The translations under genes and the position numbers were made by a program. Positions 18,013 to 26,720 of a stretch of DNA of 64,000 bases are shown in pieces. The notes under the pieces are model-generated. The model had not been told where the DNA came from and did no database searches. It was given only the letters and a program-made list of their open reading frames with translations. The number at the start of each line of letters is the position of its first letter. Position 1 is the first letter of the stretch. Source of the stretch: Paraburkholderia phosphatilytica (GTDB taxonomy: Bacteria; Pseudomonadota; Gammaproteobacteria; Burkholderiales; Burkholderiaceae); assembly GCF_003443895.1 (NCBI RefSeq), contig NZ_QQOA01000018.1, positions 1 to 64,000 on the forward strand, written 5' to 3'.

Positions 18013-18441
18013 TTAGATCTCGAGCGCCTTCGGCTGTTGCGCCGAGTGCGGGTGCGTTGCTTCAGCGTAGACCTTCAGCTTCTTGATCATCGCGTAGCCG
18101 AGCGGACCCTTCGGAAGCATGCCCTTCACGGCCTTCTCGAGCGCGCGGCCCGGGAAGCGTTCCTGCATCTTGCCGAACGTCGTTTCGTAGATACCGCCCG
18201 GGTAACCCGAGTGGCGATAGTACTTCTTGTCCGTGGTCTTGTTGCCCGTGACCTTCAGCTTGCCGGCGTTGATGATGATGATGAAATCACCGGTGTCGAC
18301 GTGCGGGGTAAATTCAGGCTTGTGCTTGCCGCGAAGACGGCGTGCCACTTCGCTGGCGACACGGCCGAGAACCTTATCCGTCGCGTCAATCACGTACCAT
18401 TCGCGCTGCACTTCATGTGCTTTCGCGGAAAAAGTCTTCAT
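18013..18441 (-). CDS. rplM: 50S ribosomal protein L13
   Basis: 142 residues, full length. It begins MKTFSAKAHEVQREWYVIDA and contains the conserved KYYRHSGYPGGIYE and EKAVKGMLPKGPLG stretches of L13. First gene of the rplM-rpsI operon, driven by the strong promoter at 18571-18600. Confidence 0.98.
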   Translation of the reverse strand: MKTFSAKAHEVQREWYVIDATDKVLGRVASEVARRLRGKHKPEFTPHVDTGDFIIIINAGKLKVTGNKTTDKKYYRHSGYPGGIYETTFGKMQERFPGRALEKAVKGMLPKGPLGYAMIKKLKVYAEATHPHSAQQPKALEI

Positions 18442-18570
18442 GATCGATCCAAAAAATGTGCTGTGCCCTGTGTTCTTCCTGCTTGGTGGTGACGCCTATC
18501 TTTAAGCGTAGCGTCTTTGTGCAGGCTCTCCCTGTTCTTCTCCCGCGGGCATGATGCGGAAAAGCTCTGA

Positions 18571-18600
18571 ATTATAAAGGAAATTGGGACCGCCCGTCAA
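18571..18600 (-). promoter_or_regulatory. Sigma-70 promoter of rplM-rpsI
   Basis: On the minus strand TTGACG and a perfect TATAAT are separated by 18 bases. The predicted start near 18564 leaves a leader of about 120 bases before rplM. No known ribosomal-protein leader fold was recognised in it. Confidence 0.8.
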
Positions 18601-18695
18601 AACCTGCGATCGGATCGCGCGATGGGCGCCTGGCGGCCACCCGTCGATGCTCGTAGCGGGACGCAGAAAGCGGCCTTGAAGCCTTGCGCCGGACG

Positions 18696-18725
18696 AAAAA
18701 AAACCCGAACGCGTTGTTCGGGTTT
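18696..18725 (-). terminator. Intrinsic terminator of the candidate small RNA
   Basis: A perfect ten-base inverted repeat (AAACCCGAAC / GTTCGGGTTT, loop AACGC on the minus strand) is followed by eight T residues on the minus strand. Confidence 0.85.
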
Positions 18726-18785
18726 AATCCACCAAGAGGAGGGTGGAGGAGACATGCGGAGGTTGCCGAACCGCGACAACCAATG
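18697..18785 (-). ncRNA. Candidate small RNA with an anti-Shine-Dalgarno loop
   Basis: A stretch of about 89 bases with its own promoter and terminator and no reading frame. Hairpin 1 pairs GGTTGT (18781-18776) with GCAACC (18766-18761). Hairpin 2 pairs CCACC with GGTGG and exposes an eight-base loop CTCCTCTT (18741-18734); a further TCTCCTCC lies just before it. Hairpin 3 is the terminator. CUCC/UCCUCC sequences can pair with AGGAGG ribosome-binding sites, as in the anti-SD class of small RNAs known in Alphaproteobacteria. Expression and targets are inference. Confidence 0.65.
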
Positions 18786-18791
18786 GAAACG

Positions 18792-18821
18792 ATTATACGT
18801 AGTCACCCTGGTACGACGCAA
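18792..18821 (-). promoter_or_regulatory. Sigma-70 promoter of the candidate small RNA
   Basis: Minus-strand TTGCGT (18821-18816) and perfect TATAAT (18797-18792) are 18 bases apart. The expected start is at about 18785-18784, immediately before hairpin 1. Confidence 0.7.
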
Positions 18822-19121
18822 GGAGATTTGCATCGTGAAAACAACAACCATAATGTGAAATACATTCCAGGCCTTCGATATCCTTGACTTTCTGGTTTAG
18901 ATTCAATCACATACGCTGACACCGATGAACTTCAGGGCCACATCGGATAGAGGGAATCCCCTAAAACACGCGTTTTCGGGTCCAGTTCAGGCCCATGCGG
19001 CGACGCAGCAGACAATAGGCTTCGAGCCGTTTTCATGCCGTTACGGGGTGGCGGGCGCGCGCCGACGGCCCGTACTACAATCCTCGTCTCGGAATTGACG
19101 CGCAGCGCATGGAGCACAGGC
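18822..19121. other. Intergenic, no gene recognised
   Basis: Between the small-RNA promoter and the OsmC gene I see no convincing reading frame. A TACAAT at about 19076-19081 is a plausible -10 for the OsmC gene. The first part is AT-richer than its surroundings. Confidence 0.4.
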
Positions 19122-19544
19122 ATGGAATGCAAGGTTAGCTGGATGGGCCAGGACGGCATGGCATTCGCCGCCGAAACGGGCAGCGGACACCTCGTCTCGA
19201 TGGACGGCGCGCCCGATGGCGGCGGCCGCAACCTCGCGCCGCGGCCGATGGAAATGGTGCTGGTCGGCACGGGCGGCTGCACGGCGTACGACGTCGTGAT
19301 GATCCTGAAGAAGAGCCGCCAGGAGATCGTGGACTGCTCGGTGACGCTGAAGGCCGATCGCGCGAGCGAAGACCCGAAGGTCTTCACGAAGATCCACTTC
19401 CACTTCACCGTGACCGGCCGCAACCTCAACCCGGCGACAGTCGAGCGCGCGATCAACCTGTCGCACGACAAGTATTGCTCCGCGTCGATCATGCTCGCGA
19501 AGACGGCCGAACTGACGCACTCGTTCGATATCGTCGCGATCTGA
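19122..19544 (+). CDS. OsmC/Ohr family protein
   Basis: 140 residues of the OsmC fold. The two conserved cysteines are in GTGGCTAYDVV and HDKYCSASIML, the positions that reduce hydroperoxides in Ohr and OsmC. The sequence is nearest to the YhfA-like branch of unknown substrate rather than to classical Ohr. The ATG at 19122 is the first in-frame codon at the family N-terminus (MECKVSWMGQDGMAF). It is followed by a terminator shared with rnpB. Confidence 0.88.
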   Translation: MECKVSWMGQDGMAFAAETGSGHLVSMDGAPDGGGRNLAPRPMEMVLVGTGGCTAYDVVMILKKSRQEIVDCSVTLKADRASEDPKVFTKIHFHFTVTGRNLNPATVERAINLSHDKYCSASIMLAKTAELTHSFDIVAI

Positions 19545-19600
19545 CGGGAAGCGATGCGTCCGCGAGCCCGGGACGCAAAGCGTTGCAAACGAAAATGCAA

Positions 19601-19637
19601 AAAGCCGGCGTGCATCCATCGCACGCCGGCTTTTTTT
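19601..19637. terminator. Bidirectional terminator shared by the OsmC gene and rnpB
   Basis: GCCGGCGTGC / GCACGCCGGC with a seven-base loop. Seven T follow on the plus strand and five on the minus strand. It stands between two convergent transcripts. Confidence 0.9.
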
Positions 19638-19647
19638 GTTCAACGAC

Positions 19648-20057
<410 letters not shown>

Positions 20058-20104
20058 GCCGACGGCAATTTTACCATCGCCGACGTACGCGCGGCCTGCC
20101 TGCG

Positions 20105-20932
20105 TCAGCGCCGCCGCCCCGCGCGAAAAACCGATGCGTCGTCATAGAACGCTGGATCTTCGTTCGCGGGCCACCAGCCTGGAATGCCGAGCACCGGCAA
20201 CGGCGCGAACACGCGGCCGTGGAGTTCGGTCGAACCCGCGAGCGCCCCGCTCACCGCCGCGTCCACCCACGCGTCACGCCGCGGTGCGGGCCACGCGAAA
20301 TACCCGGGTGGCACATCGACGATCCACGCGTGCCCGGTGCAGGCCTTGTATGGCGCGATCAGCTTTTCGAGCAACGCGTGGCCAAGGCAGCGCACCTCGC
20401 AGCGCGTGCCCCATGCATCGCGCGGCGCGACGAACAGCGCGCGCCAGTCGAACGCACGCAACGCAGCCGTCAACCCCGGATCGGCGGAGATGAACAGCAC
20501 CGCGTTTTCGTCGAAGAGCGTGAGCGCATCGCGCTCGCCGCCACGCGTCGGACCGACGCCGAGCACGTCGATCGCCGCGGACTGGCGCGCGTTCAACACC
20601 GCCTTGATGCGCGGGAACGCGAACCACATCGACGCGTTGAAGAAGTCGTGCAGGTTGTAGCGCGTGGGCACGGAGCCGGTAGATGCGATGTGCGCCTCGT
20701 AGGCGCTGCCCTCGGGCAGCTCGTCCTGCGCGATGAAGCGCAGCGGCATGCCGCGGCCTGTGGACTGTCCGCCCACGCGCGAGTCGGTGTTCATGCAGTC
20801 GAGCAGATCGCGGTAGCTCGCGAGCGCCGCTTGCTGCCAGCGCGTGCCGCGCTCAGCGAACGGCGCGAACCATGGGTCTCGCCAGTCGATGCGCGCGAAC
20901 GGCTGCGCATCGACGGGAAGCGTGTCAGCCAA
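20105..20932 (-). CDS. DUF3025 domain-containing protein
   Basis: 275 residues, matching in style the DUF3025 family of Proteobacteria, whose function is unknown. Visible landmarks are RIDWRDPWFAPF near the N-terminus, the central NLHDFFNASMWFAFPR, and a C-terminal PLPVLGIPGWWPANEDPAFYDD. No signal peptide or membrane segment is obvious. Its start overlaps the pyrC stop by eight bases, so it is probably co-translated with pyrC. A link to pyrimidine metabolism is not established. Confidence 0.8.
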   Translation of the reverse strand: MADTLPVDAQPFARIDWRDPWFAPFAERGTRWQQAALASYRDLLDCMNTDSRVGGQSTGRGMPLRFIAQDELPEGSAYEAHIASTGSVPTRYNLHDFFNASMWFAFPRIKAVLNARQSAAIDVLGVGPTRGGERDALTLFDENAVLFISADPGLTAALRAFDWRALFVAPRDAWGTRCEVRCLGHALLEKLIAPYKACTGHAWIVDVPPGYFAWPAPRRDAWVDAAVSGALAGSTELHGRVFAPLPVLGIPGWWPANEDPAFYDDASVFRAGRRR

Positions 20933-21995
20933 GTCGCCAGCCGATCGGTTCGCCGCCGCGCAGTGGCACGACCGGTGTATCGCCAGCTTCGATTTCGGCG
21001 GGCAGCGTCCATTGCTCGCGGCGCAGCGTCACCGTTTCCGCGCTGCGCGGCAGACCGTAGAAGTCCGCGCCGAAGAAGCTCGCGAACGCTTCGAGCTTGT
21101 CGAGCGCGCCAGCCTGATCAAATGCTTCCGCGTACAGCTCGAGCGCATGCAGCGCCGTATAGCAGCCCGCGCAACCGCACGCGTGCTCCTTCAAGCCCTT
21201 CGGATGCGGCGCACTATCGGTGCCGAGGAAGAAGCGCGGATTGCCGGACGTGGCCGCTTCGACGAGTGCGACGCGATGCGTCTCGCGCTTCAGCACCGGC
21301 AGACAGTAGTAGTGCGGACGGATGCCGCCCTGGAAGATCGCGTTGCGGTTGTACAGCAGATGATGCGCGGTGACCGTCGCACCGAGCATGCCCGGCTTCG
21401 CGTCGGCGTCGCGCACGTAGTCGGCGGCATCTTTCGTCGTGATGTGCTCGAACACGACCTTGAGGCCCGGAAAATCGCGGCGCAGCGGCGTCATCACGCG
21501 ATCGATGAAGACCTTCTCGCGATCGAACAGGTCGATCGACGAGTCCGTCACTTCGCCGTGGATCAGCAGCGGCATGCCAGTGTCCTGCATCGCTTCGAGC
21601 GTCTTCGCGCACTTCGCGAGGTTCGTCACGCCTGCGTCGGAGTTGGTGGTCGCGCCGGCCGGATACAGCTTCACGCCGTGCACGAAGCCGCTTTCGCGCG
21701 CGCGGCGGATTTCGTCGGACGGCGTGTTGTCGGTCAGGTACAGCGTCATCAGCGGTTCGAACTTCACGCCCGCCGGAATCGCCGCGACGATGCGCTCGCG
21801 ATACGCGCGCGCCATCTCGGTGGTAGTCACCGGCGGCTTCAGGTTCGGCATGATGATCGCGCGGCCGAACTGGCGCGCGGTATGCGGCAGCACGGCGGCG
21901 AGCATCGCGCCGTCGCGCACGTGCAGGTGCCAGTCGTCGGGACGCGCGAGCGTCAGCGTGGTCGGGGAAACGGTGGAAGCAGTGGTGGCAGTCAT
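20925..21995 (-). CDS. pyrC: Dihydroorotase (class II)
   Basis: 356 residues. PyrC cyclises carbamoyl-aspartate to dihydroorotate in pyrimidine synthesis. The binuclear zinc site is represented by His23 and His25 (DDWHLHVRDG), the carboxylated lysine of VKLYPAGATTNSDAG, further histidines in LLIHGEVTD and FEHITT, and the aspartate in LGTDSAPHP. Length fits the E. coli PyrC type. The ATG at 21995 places the HxH motif at the expected distance; earlier ATGs would add an unusual basic extension. Confidence 0.95.
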   Translation of the reverse strand: MTATTASTVSPTTLTLARPDDWHLHVRDGAMLAAVLPHTARQFGRAIIMPNLKPPVTTTEMARAYRERIVAAIPAGVKFEPLMTLYLTDNTPSDEIRRARESGFVHGVKLYPAGATTNSDAGVTNLAKCAKTLEAMQDTGMPLLIHGEVTDSSIDLFDREKVFIDRVMTPLRRDFPGLKVVFEHITTKDAADYVRDADAKPGMLGATVTAHHLLYNRNAIFQGGIRPHYYCLPVLKRETHRVALVEAATSGNPRFFLGTDSAPHPKGLKEHACGCAGCYTALHALELYAEAFDQAGALDKLEAFASFFGADFYGLPRSAETVTLRREQWTLPAEIEAGDTPVVPLRGGEPIGWRLG

Positions 21996-22255
21996 GGCGT
22001 GCAGGAAGCGAATACGGGATCGGGGAGAGGGTCGCGCGCTACGCATGTGAGCGGCGCACGAGCAAAATACGAGCGACGCTGCGGCAACACGTTTGCCGCC
22101 CAGGCGCCCGCCGTGGACAAACCGCAACATTGCGGCCGGTTTGGCCATTTATTTCGCTGTTTGCCCCATGCGGCGCGGTGCTATCCTTCTGTATCGATAT
22201 TGTAGCGGGTCGCGGTGAAGCGCTTGCGGTCCGCCCTTCGCTTCGCATCCGCATC

Positions 22256-23176
22256 ATGTGCCAACTTCTCGGAATGAACTGCGCCGCGCCGACGGACGTC
22301 ACGTTCTCGTTCACCGGTTTCGCGGCGCGCGGCGGCGTCACCGATCACCACGCTGACGGCTGGGGCATCGCGTTCTTCGAGGACAAGGCCTGCCGCCTGT
22401 TCATCGACCATCAGTCGTCAGCCACGTCGCCGATCGCCGACATGGTCAAGCGCTATCCGATCAAGTCGAAGAACACGATCGCGCATATCCGCAAGGCCAC
22501 CCAGGGCCACATCCAGCTCGAAAACTGCCATCCGTTCTTGCGCGAGCTGTGGGGCCGTCACTGGATCTTCGCGCACAACGGCGACCTGAAAGACTTCGCA
22601 CCGACGTTGAACGGCGTGTATCAGCCGGTCGGCACCACCGATAGCGAGCTGGCATTCTGCGCGTTGCTGGAAGGGCTGCGTAAGCACTTCCCCGGCTCGA
22701 CGCAGCCGGCGCTGGGCGAACTCTTCGGCGCATTGGCCGAACTGACCGCGGAGATCACCCAGGCGGGCGTGTTCAACTTCCTGATGTCGAATGGCCAGGC
22801 GCTGTTCGCGCATTGCTCGACGCATCTGCACTATCTCGTGCGAAGCTGGCCGTTCTCCACCGCACATCTCGTCGACGCGGATGTCTCCATCGACTTCGCG
22901 CAGTACACGACGCCCGAAGATCGCGTGGCCGTAATCGCCACCCAGCCGCTCACCGACAACGAAGTGTGGACCGCATTCGCACCCGGCGACCTGCTGATGT
23001 TCCAGTGCGGCGACGTGCTCGCGCGCACCAACGTGCCGGTGCCGGAATCGGTGCTGGAAAAACTGCGTAACCCGGCCTGCGATGCATCGGCTTCGGCGTC
23101 GACGGTCGCGAAACTCGTCGAGCCGGCCGGCATCGATATCGAAGCCGACGACGACCGCGAAGCGGTCAACGCCTGA
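22256..23176 (+). CDS. Class II glutamine amidotransferase (YafJ-like)
   Basis: 306 residues. Cys2 directly after the initiator Met (MCQLLGMN) is the N-terminal nucleophile of the Ntn-hydrolase amidotransferases. The substrate-site motifs HADGWGIAFF, IAHIRKAT and WIFAHNGDLK are present. There is no fused synthetase domain, so this is a stand-alone amidohydrolase of the YafJ type with an unknown partner. The ATG at 22256 is required to expose Cys2. It is divergent from pyrC and convergent on gltL. Confidence 0.88.
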   Translation: MCQLLGMNCAAPTDVTFSFTGFAARGGVTDHHADGWGIAFFEDKACRLFIDHQSSATSPIADMVKRYPIKSKNTIAHIRKATQGHIQLENCHPFLRELWGRHWIFAHNGDLKDFAPTLNGVYQPVGTTDSELAFCALLEGLRKHFPGSTQPALGELFGALAELTAEITQAGVFNFLMSNGQALFAHCSTHLHYLVRSWPFSTAHLVDADVSIDFAQYTTPEDRVAVIATQPLTDNEVWTAFAPGDLLMFQCGDVLARTNVPVPESVLEKLRNPACDASASASTVAKLVEPAGIDIEADDDREAVNA

Positions 23177-23194
23177 AGGAAGGCGCTGTCCTGT

Positions 23195-23920
23195 TCAATG
23201 CAGGATCTTCGCGAGGAAATCCTTCGCGCGATCCGACTTCGGGTTCGCGAAGAAATCTTCCTTGCGGTCGTCTTCGACGATCACGCCCTTGTCCATGAAG
23301 ATCACGCGATGGGCGACCTTCTTCGCGAAGCCCATCTCGTGCGTGACGCACATCATCGTCATGCCTTCCTGCGCGAGCTCGACCATCACGTCGAGCACTT
23401 CGTTGATCATTTCCGGATCGAGCGCGGACGTCGGCTCGTCGAACAGCATCGCGACCGGGTCCATCGACAATGCCCGCGCGATCGCCACGCGTTGCTGCTG
23501 ACCGCCGGACAGTTGCGCCGGAAACTTCTCGGCATGCGCGCGCAGGCCCACGCGATCGAGCAGCTTCAGCGCCTTCGCGACCGCCTCATCCTTCGGGCGG
23601 TTCAACACCTTGATCTGCGCAAGCGTCAGGTTTTCCGTGATCGACAGATGCGGGAACAGCTCGAAATGCTGGAACACCATGCCCACGCGCGAACGCAGTT
23701 TCGACAGATTGGTGCCCTTCGCACCGACCGACATGCCGTCGACGACGATCTCGCCCTGCTGGAACGGCTCCAGTCCGTTGACGGTCTTGATGAGCGTGGA
23801 CTTGCCCGAGCCTGACGGCCCGCATACCACGACGACCTCGCCTTTCTTGACTTCGGTCGTGCAGTCGGTCAGCACCTGAAACTGGCCGTACCACTTCGAG
23901 ACGTTCTGGAGAGAGATCAT
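23195..23920 (-). CDS. gltL: Glutamate/aspartate ABC transporter ATP-binding protein
   Basis: 241 residues and very similar along its length to E. coli GltL. Walker A is CGPSGSGKST, the Q-loop region MVFQHFELFPH, the signature LSGGQQQRVAIARAL, and Walker B AMLFDEPTSALDPE. It powers import of glutamate and aspartate through GltJK. Here no permease gene lies between gltI and gltL; 136 bases separate them. The ATG at 23920 starts MISLQNVSKWYG, the family N-terminus. Confidence 0.93.
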   Translation of the reverse strand: MISLQNVSKWYGQFQVLTDCTTEVKKGEVVVVCGPSGSGKSTLIKTVNGLEPFQQGEIVVDGMSVGAKGTNLSKLRSRVGMVFQHFELFPHLSITENLTLAQIKVLNRPKDEAVAKALKLLDRVGLRAHAEKFPAQLSGGQQQRVAIARALSMDPVAMLFDEPTSALDPEMINEVLDVMVELAQEGMTMMCVTHEMGFAKKVAHRVIFMDKGVIVEDDRKEDFFANPKSDRAKDFLAKILH

Positions 23921-24056
23921 GCTGCGCCTGTCCGTTCGGATATCCGTATGCGAAATGGGCAAACAGTATCATCCCGGCGCCCCTGGCGTCACGGCGGTCA
24001 AAAATCCCCGGGCGTCGAGCGCATTCCGGTCGCGCGCGATGCGATGACGATGCGCG

Positions 24057-24950
24057 TCAGTCGATCGGTCTGTCGTTCGGATTCTTGAAGACGGCCTTGA
24101 TGTCGTCGTTCTCGGGAAAGTCCAGGTCGAGGCCGTTCGGCGGAATCGGCGACTCGAACCACTTCCGGTAGATCTGATCGGCTTCGCCGCTCGTCTCCAC
24201 TTTCGCGATTGCGGCGTCCACGACCTTTTTGAACTCCGCGTCGTTCTTGCGCATCATGCAGCCGTACGCTTCGCGCGACTGCGGCGCGCCGAGAATCACG
24301 TACTGGTTCGGGTTGTTCGATTTCGCACGCTCGCCGGCCAGCAGCGCATCGTCCATCATGAACGCGACCGCGCGCCCCGATGACAGTGTCGCAAACGATT
24401 CACCGTGGTCTTTCGCGCTGATGATGTTCATCGCCATGCTGCGGTCCTGGTTCATCTTGCGCAGCAGACGTTCGGATGTGGTGCCGGCAGTCGTCACCAC
24501 CGTCTTGCCGCGCAGGTCGTTCCAGTCGTGGACGCCGGAGTCGCGCTTCGTCATCAGCCGCGTGCCGATCACGAAGATCGTGTCGGAGAACGCGACCTGC
24601 TGCTGGCGCTCCAGATTGTTGGTGGTCGAGCCGCATTCGAAATCGACGGTGCCGTTCTGCACGAGCGGGATGCGGTTCTGCGGCGTGATCGCAACGAGCT
24701 TGACCTTCAGGTTAGGCATGTCGAGCTTCTGCCGGATCGCGTCGACGATCTTCCACGCGAAATCCGTCGAGTAGCCGATCACGTTCTGCTGGCTGTCGTA
24801 GTAAGCGAACGGAATCGACGACTCGCGATGGCCAACCGAAATCACGCCGGTGTCCTTGATCTTTTTCAGCGTGCCGGCTTCCTGCGCGCATGCCGTTGCC
24901 GCGACCAGCGTCAGGGCGGCCATCCATGGCGCGACCCATACCACCCTCAT
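24057..24950 (-). CDS. gltI: Glutamate/aspartate ABC transporter periplasmic binding protein
   Basis: 297 residues. A signal peptide (about 1-22, MRVVWVAPWMAALTLV) precedes the family-3 solute-binding fold with KIKDTGVISVGHRESSIPFAY and the interdomain segments NRIPLVQNGTVDFECGSTT and KTVVTTAGTTSE. This is the GltI/AatJ type. AGGGGAC before the ATG supports the start at 24950. It follows gdhA and its terminator. The gene appears full length, so the missing permeases are not explained by a broken gltI. Confidence 0.92.
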   Translation of the reverse strand: MRVVWVAPWMAALTLVAATACAQEAGTLKKIKDTGVISVGHRESSIPFAYYDSQQNVIGYSTDFAWKIVDAIRQKLDMPNLKVKLVAITPQNRIPLVQNGTVDFECGSTTNNLERQQQVAFSDTIFVIGTRLMTKRDSGVHDWNDLRGKTVVTTAGTTSERLLRKMNQDRSMAMNIISAKDHGESFATLSSGRAVAFMMDDALLAGERAKSNNPNQYVILGAPQSREAYGCMMRKNDAEFKKVVDAAIAKVETSGEADQIYRKWFESPIPPNGLDLDFPENDDIKAVFKNPNDRPID

Positions 24951-25066
24951 GTCGTCCCCTTTTGTGTCGCCCGAGTCGCGCAAGTGTAGCAAGTCGCTCG
25001 GCGTTCATGACATGGATGTTAACCATGTCGACTATGTCGTCGTGTTCTGCCTCCCACATAACGCAC

Positions 25067-25099
25067 AAAAAACGGGCGACGCCCTGGAAGGCGTCGCCC
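25067..25099 (-). terminator. Intrinsic terminator after gdhA
   Basis: GGGCGACGCC / GGCGTCGCCC hairpin followed on the minus strand by six T. It separates gdhA from gltI. Confidence 0.9.
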
Positions 25100-25195
25100 A
25101 ACTTGGAGCTTGCAGTTTTCTGTCGAATGCTTGCCGTTACGTTTCGATGCCTGTTTCCGTGCGTCGAACGTATGCGGACGGTGCGACGCATTCGA

Positions 25196-26509
25196 TCAGG
25201 GGTACAGACCACGCATTTCACGCGCCTGAAGGATGCGCTTGCACGCGACGATGAACGCCGCCGTACGCACCGACACGCCCTGCTCGCTCGCCACCTGCCA
25301 CACCGCGGCGAACGCCTCGCGCATCACGCGTTCGAGTCGCTGGTTGATCTCGTCTTCGGTCCAGAAGAAGCTCGAGAAGTCCTGCACCCATTCGAAGTAC
25401 GACACCGTCACGCCGCCCGCGTTCGCGACCACGTCCGGGATCACGAGGATGCCCTTGTCGTGCAGGATGTCGTCGGCCGCCGTGGTGGTCGGGCCGTTCG
25501 CGCCTTCCACGACGATCTTCGTCCTGATCTTGCCGGCGTTCTTTTCGGTGATCTGGTTTTCGAGCGCGGCCGGAATCAGGATGTCCGATTCGACCGTCCA
25601 GAAGTCTTCGTTCGCGATCGTGTCCGCTTCCGGATAGCCGCCCACGCCGCCGTGCTTCGCGACGTGCTCGAGCAGCGCGCCCGCGTCGATGCCGGTGGAT
25701 TTGTAGAGCGTGCCCGTGTGGTCCTGCACCGCGACGATCTTCGCGCCGGCTTCCTGGAACAGCCGAGCCGCGATGCCGCCGACGTTGCCGAAGCCCTGCA
25801 CCGCGATGCGCGCGCCTTCGATTTCCATGCCGATGCGGCGCGCCGTTTCGCAGCCGACGACGAACACGCCGCGGCCGGTCGCTTCGCGGCGGCCGAGCGA
25901 GCCGCCGAGCGTGATCGGCTTGCCGGTCACGACGCCCGTGGCCGTTTGGCCCTGGTTCATCGAGTACGTGTCCATCATCCACGCCATGATCTGCTCGTTC
26001 GTGTTCACGTCCGGCGCGGGGATATCGGTGTTCGGTCCGATGATGATGCCGATTTCGCTGGTGTAGCGGCGCGTCACGCGCTCGAGCTCACCGCGCGACA
26101 GCTTGCGCGGATCGAGACGGATACCACCCTTCGCGCCGCCGTACGGCACGTTCACCGCGGCGTTCTTGACCGACATCCACGCGGACAGCGCCATCACTTC
26201 CGACAGCGTCACGTCCTGGTGATAACGCACACCGCCCTTGCCCGGACCGCGCGACACGTTGTGCTGCACGCGATAGCCTTCGAAGTGCGCGACGGTGCCG
26301 TTGTCGAGTTCGATCGGCACGTCCACCACGAGAATCCGCTTCGGACGCTTCAGGGTTTCGAGCCAGCGCGACAGCGAACCGAGATACGGCGCGACGCGAT
26401 CGACCTGGCGCAGATAGTTGCCCCAGGGACCGAGGTCGTCGGCATGAAGATAGGAGGGAATGGACTGCTGGGAGATAACAGAAGAGGCAGACGACGATTG
26501 GGACGACAT
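25196..26509 (-). CDS. gdhA: Glutamate dehydrogenase
   Basis: 437 residues, the hexameric short type. It interconverts glutamate with 2-oxoglutarate and ammonia. The substrate site GGVRYHQDVTLSEVMALS and the catalytic lysine in VPYGGAKGGIR are clear; the Rossmann motif is QGFGNVGGIAARLF and the C-terminal half has VVEGANGPTT. Coenzyme preference (NAD or NADP) cannot be decided here. The ATG at 26509 is chosen with a short GGAG upstream; an ORF extension adds 20 codons without family likeness. It is next to the glutamate uptake genes and downstream of a LysR gene. Confidence 0.95.
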   Translation of the reverse strand: MSSQSSSASSVISQQSIPSYLHADDLGPWGNYLRQVDRVAPYLGSLSRWLETLKRPKRILVVDVPIELDNGTVAHFEGYRVQHNVSRGPGKGGVRYHQDVTLSEVMALSAWMSVKNAAVNVPYGGAKGGIRLDPRKLSRGELERVTRRYTSEIGIIIGPNTDIPAPDVNTNEQIMAWMMDTYSMNQGQTATGVVTGKPITLGGSLGRREATGRGVFVVGCETARRIGMEIEGARIAVQGFGNVGGIAARLFQEAGAKIVAVQDHTGTLYKSTGIDAGALLEHVAKHGGVGGYPEADTIANEDFWTVESDILIPAALENQITEKNAGKIRTKIVVEGANGPTTTAADDILHDKGILVIPDVVANAGGVTVSYFEWVQDFSSFFWTEDEINQRLERVMREAFAAVWQVASEQGVSVRTAAFIVACKRILQAREMRGLYP

Positions 26510-26720
26510 GAACGCTCCGGCGGTCGATGAATGCTCGCCATTTTGGAAAATCGCCTTCGCGAAATCCAATGCCGTTTGGTCATCCCATTATGTTTTTCTT
26601 GCATAACGCATCGAAGCCCCTTGCGGCGGGAGTTTTGCCGGAGTACATGCGCGCGAAAGCGCGAGGCAATAACCTGTTGCGGGTTTTGCTTGCTGCCACG
26701 TTGTCTTTGCCCGATGAAGC

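Noticed and set aside
18442..18564. Autoregulatory ribosomal-protein leader before rplM
   Set aside because: The leader is about 120 bases, but no known L13 leader fold is evident, so I only report the promoter.
18622..18858. A 78-codon frame over the 18.7 kb terminator and small-RNA region
   Set aside because: It reads through a perfect terminator stem and a promoter in the opposite direction and has a basic, motif-free product. The small-RNA reading explains the region better.
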